Shown here piece by piece: positions 1 through 5,820 of a stretch of 13,270 nt of DNA. The DNA is from T3SED10-47 sp046483725 (GTDB lineage Bacteria; Bipolaricaulota; Bipolaricaulia; Bipolaricaulales; Bipolaricaulaceae), in the NCBI GenBank assembly GCA_046483725.1, contig JAWOCQ010000029.1, forward strand, positions 1 through 13,270, given 5' to 3'. Positions within the stretch are counted from its first letter, which is position 1. Every line of letters starts with the position of its first letter. The position numbers and the translations under genes are program-made. The notes beneath the pieces were generated by a model. The model ran no database searches, had not been told where the DNA came from, and saw nothing but the letters and a program-made list of their open reading frames with translations.

Positions 1-754
1 CGCAAGACTCCCCCGCGTGCCGCCGGACGTACCAGAGCAAGTGGTGGAGGAAGGACCGGCAGGATGTCCTCCCTCCGTCGGCAAGCTCTTTGGCCAGCTG
101 AAGCACCTCGTCCGCCGGCGCTTCGCTTAGCCTGTCGGCTACAGCCCACACCACGGCCCTCCTCCGCAGAGGATCAGCTTCCGCTTGCCGCCACTGGCGC
201 GTGAGCTGCTCGGTCGAGCTGGCGGCCAGCTCCGAGTAATGGGCGCGCCACATGTCCAGGGGACGTGTCTCTTGCTCCACAAGCTCCGCCACCCCATCAG
301 CACGGCAGTCCAGCAGTTCTTCAACGAGAGCGCGTTCCTCCCCCCGCAAGCCCGCCCGCTCCAGCTTCCCCGACCATGCCGGCAGGGTCCAGCGGGCAAC
401 ACAGCGGGAGCGAATGGTATCCGGCAGGTGTTCCGGCCCCCCTGCATGGAGGAGGAAGGCAAGGTAGTAGGGCGCTTCCTCCAAGGACTTCAGCAAGGCA
501 CTGGTCGCCTCCCGGGACAGCCTCTCCGCCGGACCCAACATGACCACCTTCCGTCCCGCCTGAACAGGGCCGTATCGCGACCAGAGGAGCGCGTCCCTCA
601 CCTCATCGATCCCGATTTGAGCCTCGGCCTCGGGAGCCAGCTCGCGGAAATCGATGTGCCCGTCCGGATCCGCTGCCAGAAGCCCCCGAGCATGTTCCCG
701 AGCCCCCTCTTGGGCGGTGGAACCAAGGTACAGATGGGGAACCGTTGTCACCAT
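1..754 (-). CDS. holB: DNA polymerase III delta-prime subunit (HolB-like), C-terminus off window
   Basis: Reading the minus strand from the ATG at 754 gives 251 residues with no stop before the window edge. The pattern fits the N-terminal AAA+ fold of clamp-loader delta-prime/tau subunits. It begins with a 'PHLYLGS' strand where HolB has 'HAYLF.G'. 'IGIDEVRDAL' follows at about 53-62, then 'GRKVVMLGPAERLSREA' (Walker-B-like), then 'SALLKSLEEAP' and 'DTIRSRC', which match the family's NALLK.LEEPP and sensor-1/SRC motifs. The role would be loading the beta sliding clamp at the replication fork. No Walker A lysine motif (GxxGxGK) and no zinc-finger cysteines are seen. Loss of ATP binding is known for delta-prime, but the missing zinc module is a variation. 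Start: the frame is open back to a TAA near 805-807, so GTG about 14 codons upstream is possible. Neither start has a clear ribosome site. Family call is good; subunit identity moderately sure. Confidence 0.72.
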   Translation of the reverse strand, partial: MVTTVPHLYLGSTAQEGAREHARGLLAADPDGHIDFRELAPEAEAQIGIDEVRDALLWSRYGPVQAGRKVVMLGPAERLSREATSALLKSLEEAPYYLAFLLHAGGPEHLPDTIRSRCVARWTLPAWSGKLERAGLRGEERALVEELLDCRADGVAELVEQETRPLDMWRAHYSELAASSTEQLTRQWRQAEADPLRRRAVVWAVADRLSEAPADEVLQLAKELADGGRTSCRSFLHHLLWYVRRHAGESC

Positions 755-840
755 GGGAATAAGGTACTGTCCCGCAGGGGCGAACACAAGGCCGTGCAGA
801 TACGTTGTTTACTTTATAGTTATAGCACCTGTGTATCATA

Positions 841-869
841 TGGACATGAAGGCGTTAATAGGCTACACT
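841..869 (+). promoter_or_regulatory. Sigma-70-type promoter candidate for the RHH-qng1 pair
   Basis: TGGACA (841-846, five of six match to TTGACA) lies 17 bases upstream of TACACT (864-869, four of six match to TATAAT). Transcription would start near 875, just ahead of the ribosome site at 884-893. The -35 overlaps the CATATG palindrome, so a repressor such as the adjacent RHH protein could block it. Seen by eye; not tested. Confidence 0.5.
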
Positions 870-883
870 GTACTGAACTGAAG

Positions 884-893
884 AAGGAGGTGA
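884..893 (+). promoter_or_regulatory. Ribosome binding site that fixes the RHH gene start
   Basis: AAGGAGGTGA is a near-perfect anti-16S match ending 8 bases before the ATG at 902. The same reading frame is open far upstream over the minus-strand gene, so this site decides that translation begins at 902. Confidence 0.85.
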
Positions 894-901
894 GTCTAAC
901 C

Positions 902-1093
902 ATGGCACGGACAAGAAACATCCCCGAAGCTGAAGGCACAGCGAAGCTCTCGTTGTATATCCCTCCCCGCAAGGGAGGGGAAACTGCGCTGAAGCGGTTG
1001 CAGAATCTAGCCGAGCGCCGCGACCGCTCGCTGAACTACCTGGCGGTGGAGGCCATCCTCCAATACCTTGAACGGGAGGAGAAGCGCGCCTGA
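902..1093 (+). CDS. Small ribbon-helix-helix (CopG/Arc-type) DNA-binding protein
   Basis: A 63-residue basic protein. An N-terminal stretch 'TAKLSLYIPP' (about 13-22) fits the DNA-contacting beta strand. It is followed by helix A ('ALKRLQNLAERRDRS', about 29-43) and helix B ('NYLAVEAILQYLEREE', about 45-60). That is the layout and size of a CopG/Arc/MetJ-type ribbon-helix-helix dimer, with almost no other domain. The protein likely binds DNA in the cytoplasm as a repressor or as an antitoxin. It is preceded by a strong ribosome site and a promoter candidate whose region holds imperfect inverted repeats, so autoregulation is plausible. The next gene (qng1) starts 50 bases later on the same strand. 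No toxin such as ParE, RelE or PIN lies next to it, which argues against a toxin-antitoxin pair. Fold call good; target unknown. Confidence 0.75.
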   Translation: MARTRNIPEAEGTAKLSLYIPPRKGGETALKRLQNLAERRDRSLNYLAVEAILQYLEREEKRA

Positions 1094-1143
1094 GGTACTA
1101 ACTCCGCGGCCAAGGCGAAGGCGAGCATGTAGAAAGGAGGGCC

Positions 1144-2118
1144 GTGAAACAAGGAGCTGACGACGCCTTGGAGCGCGTGCGCCGACGATGCGCCGAGGTC
1201 GCTCGGCGATCCACCCATGTAAGGGTAGTCTCTGAGCGGATCGAGGCCTACGCCAAGGCTTTGGCCGTGGAGAACCTCGACAGCCCCGCCCTCGCCCCAA
1301 CCAGTCACTACCTGGGGGAAGGGGGCGCCACACTGGCCTTTATCCTCACTTTGGACTCGATCAACTTCGGATCCGGTTACTTTCCCTGGCTTCGCAAGCG
1401 GCCGGGGATGTCAGGATACTTCACCGTAGCCACCGCTCTGACCGAGCATTTCCGCCGGGAAGGTCCGTGGGAAGCCGCAGAGCTCCTCGCACTGACACCA
1501 AAGCGCTGCGCTGAGGTGTTCGGCCAGGAGATGGAGCAGCCACCGGTAGCCGAGCTCATGACGTTGTTCGCCCGTGCCCTGAACGACCTCGGACGGTTCC
1601 TTCAGGACCGGCACAGAGGAAGCTTTCGCCAATTTGTGGAACACGCCCGGGGCGAGGCGGCGACCTTGGTAGCGGAACTCATTAGGATGCCACTGTTCAA
1701 CGACGTAGCTCGGTACAACGGGCTGGAAGTACCTTTCTACAAGCGCGCCCAGCTCACCGCTGCGGACCTCTCCCTGGCCTTCGAGGGTCGGGGAGCGGGC
1801 GCCTTCCACGATCTGGACAGACTAACCATATTCGCGGACAATCTAGTTCCCCATGTACTGCGTTGCGACGGGATTCTAGAGTACGACGCTGCTCTCGCTC
1901 AGGCAGTGAACGCCCAACAGCTGATTCCCGCAGGGTCACCGCAAGAGGTGGAGATCCGCGCCTGTGCTGTCCATGCGGCGGAACTCCTGGCCGAGGCGCT
2001 CCGCGGCCAGGGCCACGATGCGTCTCCGATGCGGCTCGACTATGTGCTGTGGAATCGAGGACAAGGAGAGCACTACAAAGCACGCCCGCGCCATCGCACC
2101 CGCACCCCCTACTACTAG
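1144..2118 (+). CDS. qng1: Queuosine 5'-phosphate N-glycosylase (Qng1, DUF2419/Q_salvage family)
   Basis: A 324-residue protein matching the queuosine salvage family. The family's enzymes hydrolyse queuosine 5'-monophosphate to release the base queuine, which tRNA-guanine transglycosylase can insert into tRNA anticodons. Conserved blocks read directly: 'HYLGEG' (55-60), 'DSINFGSGYFP' (71-81), 'LTIFADNLVPHVLR' (227-240, with a central Asp at 232), 'VEIRACAVHA' (269-278) and 'LDYVLWNRGQ' (298-307). The last is followed by the family's basic C-terminal tail 'RPRHRTRTPYY'. Length is normal and the protein is full-length and soluble. The GTG start has AAAGGAGG directly upstream with a short 3-base spacer. 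It lies 50 bases behind the RHH gene and probably shares its promoter. No tgt or que gene is in the window. The family is best known from eukaryotes and occurs in scattered bacteria. Family identity is strong; the physiological substrate here is inferred. Confidence 0.88.
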   Translation: MKQGADDALERVRRRCAEVARRSTHVRVVSERIEAYAKALAVENLDSPALAPTSHYLGEGGATLAFILTLDSINFGSGYFPWLRKRPGMSGYFTVATALTEHFRREGPWEAAELLALTPKRCAEVFGQEMEQPPVAELMTLFARALNDLGRFLQDRHRGSFRQFVEHARGEAATLVAELIRMPLFNDVARYNGLEVPFYKRAQLTAADLSLAFEGRGAGAFHDLDRLTIFADNLVPHVLRCDGILEYDAALAQAVNAQQLIPAGSPQEVEIRACAVHAAELLAEALRGQGHDASPMRLDYVLWNRGQGEHYKARPRHRTRTPYY

Positions 2119-2199
2119 ACACCCGCTGCAAAGCTATACTCCCATCCGCCTCACCGCGGCTATACTCTTATGGACAACACCTAAGGAGGTGATGAGACC
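2119..2199 (+). promoter_or_regulatory. Leader of the hopanoid/two-component operon with twin -10-like boxes and RBS
   Basis: This 81-base gap precedes the long plus-strand gene run. It carries GCTATACTC twice (2133-2141 and 2159-2167), each containing TATACT, a good -10 match. No convincing -35 sits 16-18 bases before either copy. A strong ribosome site AAGGAGGTGA at 2184-2193 ends 6 bases before the GTG at 2200. I see no strong terminator for the upstream gene. Confidence 0.45.
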
Positions 2200-2409
2200 G
2201 TGCGCATCCCAAGAATGCTGTTCCGGGTCAAAAACCGCGAGATCGAGGCGGAGGCCAGGCGCATGGTACGAGCCTTAGGGTTCGACGACGTGGAGATCCG
2301 TCGCGATGACACCATCGCCGACGCTTGGCTGGAAGACTATGAGGCGTCTCGCACCGTGTACGGCCTCCAGGAAATCGAGGAGTACCTGACACGGCTGATC
2401 AGTTCATGA
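2200..2409 (+). CDS. Uncharacterised 69-residue protein coupled to the histidine kinase
   Basis: I do not recognise this family. The GTG start has the strong ribosome site AAGGAGGTGA just upstream, and the stop overlaps the kinase start as ATGA, so it is very likely expressed. The N-terminus is basic ('RIPRMLFRVKNRE'). The middle is acidic ('DDVEIRRDD', 'WLEDYE') and the C-terminus is probably helical. No membrane segment, signal peptide or cysteine is visible, so it should be a small soluble cytoplasmic protein. As first gene of the run, translationally linked to a sensor kinase, it could be an accessory modulator of the kinase or a leader protein. That is inference from position only. Confidence 0.65.
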   Translation: MRIPRMLFRVKNREIEAEARRMVRALGFDDVEIRRDDTIADAWLEDYEASRTVYGLQEIEEYLTRLISS

Positions 2410-3620
2410 ACGAGGCAATGGGGACCGAGGCGCGGCTGAACGCGCTTCACAGCACTGTCCGGCGTACCATATTGGTGCGCCGCATATCGTTGGGCATGTT
2501 CTGCGGGGTGGCGGCCATTGTAATCCTGGCCTCCGACATCTCGCCGCTCAACCCGTTGTTCGCCGTGCCGTTCAGCTGGCTCGTGCTCACCGTACCCGTT
2601 CAATGGCTGATCGAACGCCAACGGACAGTTAGAAGGCTACACCTCGTGCACGCAGGATTCCTGGCCTTCGAGGTGCTCCTAATAGCGTTGCTTGTTCAAC
2701 GCCTGGGCGGTGTGGAGTGGATCGGCGCCGTGTTCTACCTGTACACGGTTATCTACGCCAACTTCTTTTTGCCCAAAGCCCTCGGGTACATAATCACCGG
2801 CCTGGCGGTGGGGAGCTACGCAGCGGTGGCGTTGGCGGAATACGCAAGGCTTATCCCTCACAACCCCTTGTTCCCCACGGACGTCCCCCTCCATCGCCAC
2901 CTCCCCTACGTAATCACCACGGTGGTGGTGGGCGCGGTGGGACTGTATGCAGCGTTGGCATTCACCGTGCGGGCGTTCGCTGCGATGTACGAGCGCCAGC
3001 AAGTCGAGCTCATGCGCCGTGAGCGAGGCCTCCGGAGACTCTCGGCACGGCTTCTGTCCGCCCGAGAGGAGGAACGCCGTCGAATCGCCGGCAAGCTCCA
3101 CGACGAGCTCGGGCAAGTGCTGGCGGCAGCCCGTTGGGCACTGGCCTCGGGGGAGTCGAATGAGGCCGGGGAGCTTCTAGGACGGGCAGTGGAGGGCACA
3201 CGCTCCTTGGCCCGTGACCTGCGGCCGCCGCTTCTCGACGAGCTCGGGCTGGGCCCGGCGCTCAGGCATCTCCTGGAGCGCTTCCAGGCCTCGTCTGGGG
3301 TGCAGGTGGAGGCAGAAATCCCCCATGGGCAGGTACCCGAGCCCGCCCAGTCGGCCGCGTTCCGCGTTGTCCAGGAGGCGCTGGAGAACATAGGCCGGCA
3401 CGCCCGCGCCCAGGTGGTGAATATAGAGGTGCAGCGAGTAGGAAACGTGCTAACCGGCCGGGTAGCCGACGACGGTGTGGGCTTCTCCACGAGCGAGGCC
3501 GCAGAAGGCCTGGGTATCCCCGGGATGCAGGAGTGGGTAAGTCTAGCGCGGGGGGAGCTCTCCGTGTCCTCCGCCCCCAGTAAAGGGACCGAAATCTCGT
3601 TCCACATTCCCCTCACATGA
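2406..3620 (+). CDS. Six-TM sensor histidine kinase, NarX/DesK (HisKA_3) type
   Basis: A 404-residue membrane sensor. About six hydrophobic segments fill the first half (roughly 27-43, 50-69, 82-98, 105-123, 127-145 and 166-187) with short loops, so any signal is probably sensed within or near the membrane. A charged, probably coiled-coil linker (190-225) leads to the HisKA_3 dimerisation helix, with phosphorylated His232 in 'RRIAGKLHDELGQ'. The ATPase domain shows an N box 'QEALENIGRHA' (323-333), a G1 box 'DDGVGF' (355-360) and a G2 box 'GLGIPGM' (368-374). All catalytic motifs look intact. It autophosphorylates and should pass phosphate to the response regulators encoded directly after it. 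Its start overlaps the small upstream gene by 4 bases and its stop overlaps the first regulator by 4 bases. Class certain; signal unknown. Confidence 0.93.
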   Translation: MNEAMGTEARLNALHSTVRRTILVRRISLGMFCGVAAIVILASDISPLNPLFAVPFSWLVLTVPVQWLIERQRTVRRLHLVHAGFLAFEVLLIALLVQRLGGVEWIGAVFYLYTVIYANFFLPKALGYIITGLAVGSYAAVALAEYARLIPHNPLFPTDVPLHRHLPYVITTVVVGAVGLYAALAFTVRAFAAMYERQQVELMRRERGLRRLSARLLSAREEERRRIAGKLHDELGQVLAAARWALASGESNEAGELLGRAVEGTRSLARDLRPPLLDELGLGPALRHLLERFQASSGVQVEAEIPHGQVPEPAQSAAFRVVQEALENIGRHARAQVVNIEVQRVGNVLTGRVADDGVGFSTSEAAEGLGIPGMQEWVSLARGELSVSSAPSKGTEISFHIPLT

Positions 3621-4168
3621 TCCGTATAGTGATAGCCGACGACCACGCCCTGGTGCGGGAAGGCCTGACCCGGCTCCTGTCCCGCTGTGGGTGCCAGGTG
3701 GTCGGGCAGGCCTCGGGCGCGGAGGAGGGGCTCCAGCTCGTTAGGAAACTCAGCCCGGACGTGGTGCTGTGGGACCTGATCATGCCCGGCGGGGGCCTCG
3801 ATACGCTGCGGGCCTTGCCTGGCACTGTCCGTGTATTGGTGCTCACAGCTGTGGACGACGTGCTTCTGGCCTGCGAGGTAGCGCGCGCGGGGGCGGATGG
3901 CTTCCTCCCCAAGACCTCCTCCCCCGAGAAGCTTACAGAGGCGATAGCGCGCGTCGCACGCGGTGAGACGGTTTTTCCGCCCCTCCCCGAGCTCAGCCCC
4001 CGGGAGCTAGAGGTCCTCGAGCACTTGGGCCGCGGGGCACCCAATCCCGAGATCGCACGCTCCCTGGGTCTCTCCGTGAAAACCGTGGAGTCACATGTAG
4101 AGCGACTCAAGGCAAAGCTGGGCAAGGAGAGCGCCGCCGAGCTCAGGGCCTGGGCCGCCCGTCGCTGA
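3617..4168 (+). CDS. NarL/FixJ-family response regulator 1
   Basis: A 183-residue two-domain regulator. The receiver domain (about 1-120) has the acidic pair Asp8-Asp9, phosphoacceptor Asp53 in 'VVLWDLIMP', Thr77 in 'LVLTA' and Lys99 in 'FLPKT', so the phosphorylation site is complete. The inter-domain linker is short, and a LuxR-type helix-turn-helix follows (about 126-180: 'LSPRELEVLEHLGRG', 'NPEIARSLGLSVKTVESH'). It would bind DNA as a dimer after phosphorylation by the upstream kinase, whose stop codon overlaps its start (ATGA). The DNA-binding C-terminus ends soon after the recognition helix. Function as a transcription factor is well supported; targets, possibly this same operon, are inferred. 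Confidence 0.93.
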   Translation: MIRIVIADDHALVREGLTRLLSRCGCQVVGQASGAEEGLQLVRKLSPDVVLWDLIMPGGGLDTLRALPGTVRVLVLTAVDDVLLACEVARAGADGFLPKTSSPEKLTEAIARVARGETVFPPLPELSPRELEVLEHLGRGAPNPEIARSLGLSVKTVESHVERLKAKLGKESAAELRAWAARR

Positions 4169-4216
4169 CTGATTAGTGCAGTTCCCCCATCGTGGTCGAG
4201 CTCCGGCACTGTTACC

Positions 4217-4849
4217 ATGCCAGAGGATATGTGCGTGCGTGTGGTGATCGCCGACGATCACGGCGTGGTACGCGGGGGGATGGCAGCCATCCTCTCCGCG
4301 GCCGGCTTTGAAGTGGTGGGTGAGGCCCGAGACGGCACCGAGGCATGGGGCTTGGTGCGCCGTCTTCGGCCGAAGGTTGCGGTGCTCGACGCCTCCCTGC
4401 CCCGGCTTTCCGGGCTGGAGGTCGCCCGTCGGGTGGCGCGCCGCCTTCCGGAGGTAAAAACTGTGATGGTCTCTATGTACGATGATCCCGCCTGGCGTAC
4501 AGAGGCCGCCCGCGCTGAGGTGGCGGACTATGTGCTGAAGGGCGATGGTCCCGAGGCGTTGGTAGAGGCGGTGAAGGCGGCCATACACGGAGAAAAAAGG
4601 CTGGAGCCCGCACGAGGGGGAGGGCTCCCGCTTACCTCACGCGAACGCGAGGTAGTCCAGCTTATAGCCGAGGGGCACAGCATCGGCGATGCAGCCCGGA
4701 TACTATGCCGGGCGCCGGCCACTGTGCGGGCCCACAAAGCGTCGGCCATGCGCAAGCTGAAGGCACACAGCACCAGCGCCATGGTCCGGGCGGCGATGGA
4801 TGCGGGGATCGTGCGCATGCCTCGCGCCAGGGAGGTACCCCGTGTCTGA
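4217..4849 (+). CDS. NarL/FixJ-family response regulator 2
   Basis: A second full-length regulator, 210 residues from the ATG at 4217. Receiver residues are Asp13-Asp14, phosphoacceptor Asp58 in 'VAVLDASLP', Ser86 in 'VMVSMYD' and Lys108 in 'YVLKGD'. The LuxR helix-turn-helix is in 'LTSREREVVQLIAEGHS' and 'PATVRAHKASAMRKLK'. Start is uncertain. The ATG at 4217 has no ribosome site, while GTG at 4235 has AGAGGA (4222-4227) 7 bases upstream and would give a protein starting 'VRVVIADDH', matching regulator 1 ('MIRIVIADDH'). It follows regulator 1 after 48 bases and overlaps the prenyl synthase gene by 8 bases, tying the two-component genes to the lipid genes. The two regulators differ too much to be a recent duplication. 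A division of labour between two regulators of one kinase is inferred. Confidence 0.92.
   Translation: MPEDMCVRVVIADDHGVVRGGMAAILSAAGFEVVGEARDGTEAWGLVRRLRPKVAVLDASLPRLSGLEVARRVARRLPEVKTVMVSMYDDPAWRTEAARAEVADYVLKGDGPEALVEAVKAAIHGEKRLEPARGGGLPLTSREREVVQLIAEGHSIGDAARILCRAPATVRAHKASAMRKLKAHSTSAMVRAAMDAGIVRMPRAREVPRV
4830..4836 (+). promoter_or_regulatory. Ribosome binding site deciding the prenyl synthase start
   Basis: GGGAGGT sits 5 bases before the GTG at 4842. The frame is open further upstream to 4800, but that extension is cysteine-rich and unlike the family, so this site supports starting at 4842, inside the end of the regulator gene. Confidence 0.75.
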
Positions 4850-5819
4850 GGCATTGCGTCTCTACCGAGAGACGATCCTGGAAAAGCTGCAGGAGGCAGT
4901 TCCCAACCAGGGGCGTCTTGCACCACTGGTGCGCTACCCCTTGGGCCTGGCCGACGCCGACGGCGGCCCGGGACCCGGCGTTGGGGGCAAGCTTCTCCGC
5001 CCCTCGCTGGCGTGCCTCGCCTGTGAGGGCCTGGGAGGGCCGCCGGCGGGCGTATTGCCTCTGGCTGCAGCGCTGGAGCTCGTTCACGTCTTCTCGCTGG
5101 TGCACGACGACATCCAAGACGGGGACGAACTGCGGCGCGGTCGCTCCACGGCGTGGAAGGTGTTCGGAACAGCACAAGCGATCAACGCCGGTGATGCCAC
5201 TCTGGTCCTGGCCCTGCGCATGGCGCGACGGGCACCTTTGGAGGAGAACCTGCTGTCCACGGCCCTGGATGCCCTGCTGGAGGGGACACAGCAAATGATC
5301 GAAGGGCAGGTGTTGGATCTCGAGCTCCAGCAGCGCGGTGGGGACACCGGCGCCTACCTGGAGATGGCCCGACTCAAAACCGGCGCCTTGCTGGGCTGCG
5401 CCCTGGCACTGGGCGCTGTGGCGGCCGGGCGGGCGGATCTTGCCGCGGCTCACCGCCACACCGGCGAGGAGCTGGGCCTGGCCTTCCAAATCCAGGACGA
5501 CCTGTTGGGTCTGTGGGGGGACCCTGAGTCCACCGGTAAGCCCGTGGGAAGCGACTTGGAAGAGGGGAAGCGGACGTACCCCATCGTGCTTGCCTTGGAG
5601 GATGACCCCCAGCTGGAGGACGTCTTACGTGTTCGCCCTATGCCCAAGGAGCAGGTGCTGGGGCGCCTGGAGGAGATGGACATCCGCTCCCGTTGCCGGC
5701 GGGAGGTGCGATGCCATTTGGACGCAGCAGGGGAAGCGCTGGATCCCCTGCCCTGGAATGAGGAGTCCCGCCGGGCCTTCGCCGAGCTCGCTGAGGCCCT
5801 GGCGGTGAGGGAGGCTTGA
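4842..5819 (+). CDS. Short-chain (E)-isoprenyl diphosphate synthase (FPP/GGPP synthase-like)
   Basis: A 325-residue all-helical prenyltransferase from the GTG at 4842. It joins IPP units to an allylic diphosphate. Read directly: 'GGKLLRP' (48-54) for IPP binding, first Asp-rich motif 'DDIQD' (89-93) followed by 'LRRGRSTAW', 'LKTG' (179-182), and second Asp-rich region 'FQIQDDLLGLWGD' (215-227). The second motif is DDxxG rather than the usual DDxxD, a variant I believe occurs in many bacterial GGPP-type synthases. Phe85 lies five residues before the first Asp-rich motif; a bulky residue there normally caps the chain at C15 or C20. Next to a squalene cyclase, FPP for squalene is the likely product, but GGPP is possible. 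It overlaps regulator 2 by 8 bases and hpnH begins one base after its stop. Class certain, chain length inferred. Confidence 0.9.
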   Translation: MSEALRLYRETILEKLQEAVPNQGRLAPLVRYPLGLADADGGPGPGVGGKLLRPSLACLACEGLGGPPAGVLPLAAALELVHVFSLVHDDIQDGDELRRGRSTAWKVFGTAQAINAGDATLVLALRMARRAPLEENLLSTALDALLEGTQQMIEGQVLDLELQQRGGDTGAYLEMARLKTGALLGCALALGAVAAGRADLAAAHRHTGEELGLAFQIQDDLLGLWGDPESTGKPVGSDLEEGKRTYPIVLALEDDPQLEDVLRVRPMPKEQVLGRLEEMDIRSRCRREVRCHLDAAGEALDPLPWNEESRRAFAELAEALAVREA

Positions 5820-5820
5820 C

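Larger units (their letters stand above)
755..901. promoter_or_regulatory. Divergent intergenic region between holB-like gene and RHH regulator gene
   Basis: This 147-base stretch is clearly AT-richer than the flanking genes and separates divergently transcribed genes. It should hold promoters for both directions. Visible elements are a TATA-rich block at 811-826, an imperfect inverted repeat TATAGCAC-CT-GTGTATCATA at 821-840, a CATATG palindrome at 837-842, and the plus-strand promoter candidate listed separately. A TATGAT hexamer (minus strand, 840-835) could be a -10 for the minus-strand gene, but I see no good -35 for it. Confidence 0.5.

Noticed and set aside
185..901. Long plus-strand open frame in phase with the RHH gene
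   Set aside because: It lies opposite the holB-like gene, whose minus-strand translation shows real clamp-loader motifs. The strong ribosome site at 884-893 marks the RHH start at 902.
902..1093. Antitoxin of a toxin-antitoxin pair
   Set aside because: The downstream partner is a queuosine salvage enzyme, not a toxin, and no small toxin-like gene is adjacent on either side.
2147..2160. Intrinsic terminator hairpin CCGC-CTCACC-GCGG after qng1
   Set aside because: The stem is only four pairs and no T run follows; too weak to call.
2906..3646. Minus-strand 246-residue open frame opposite the kinase
   Set aside because: Composition is Ser/Arg/Pro-rich with no family motifs, and the plus strand encodes an unmistakable histidine kinase here.
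3617..4849. Recent tandem duplication of response regulators
   Set aside because: The two proteins share family motifs only; sequence between motifs, linker length and C-termini differ, so any duplication is old.
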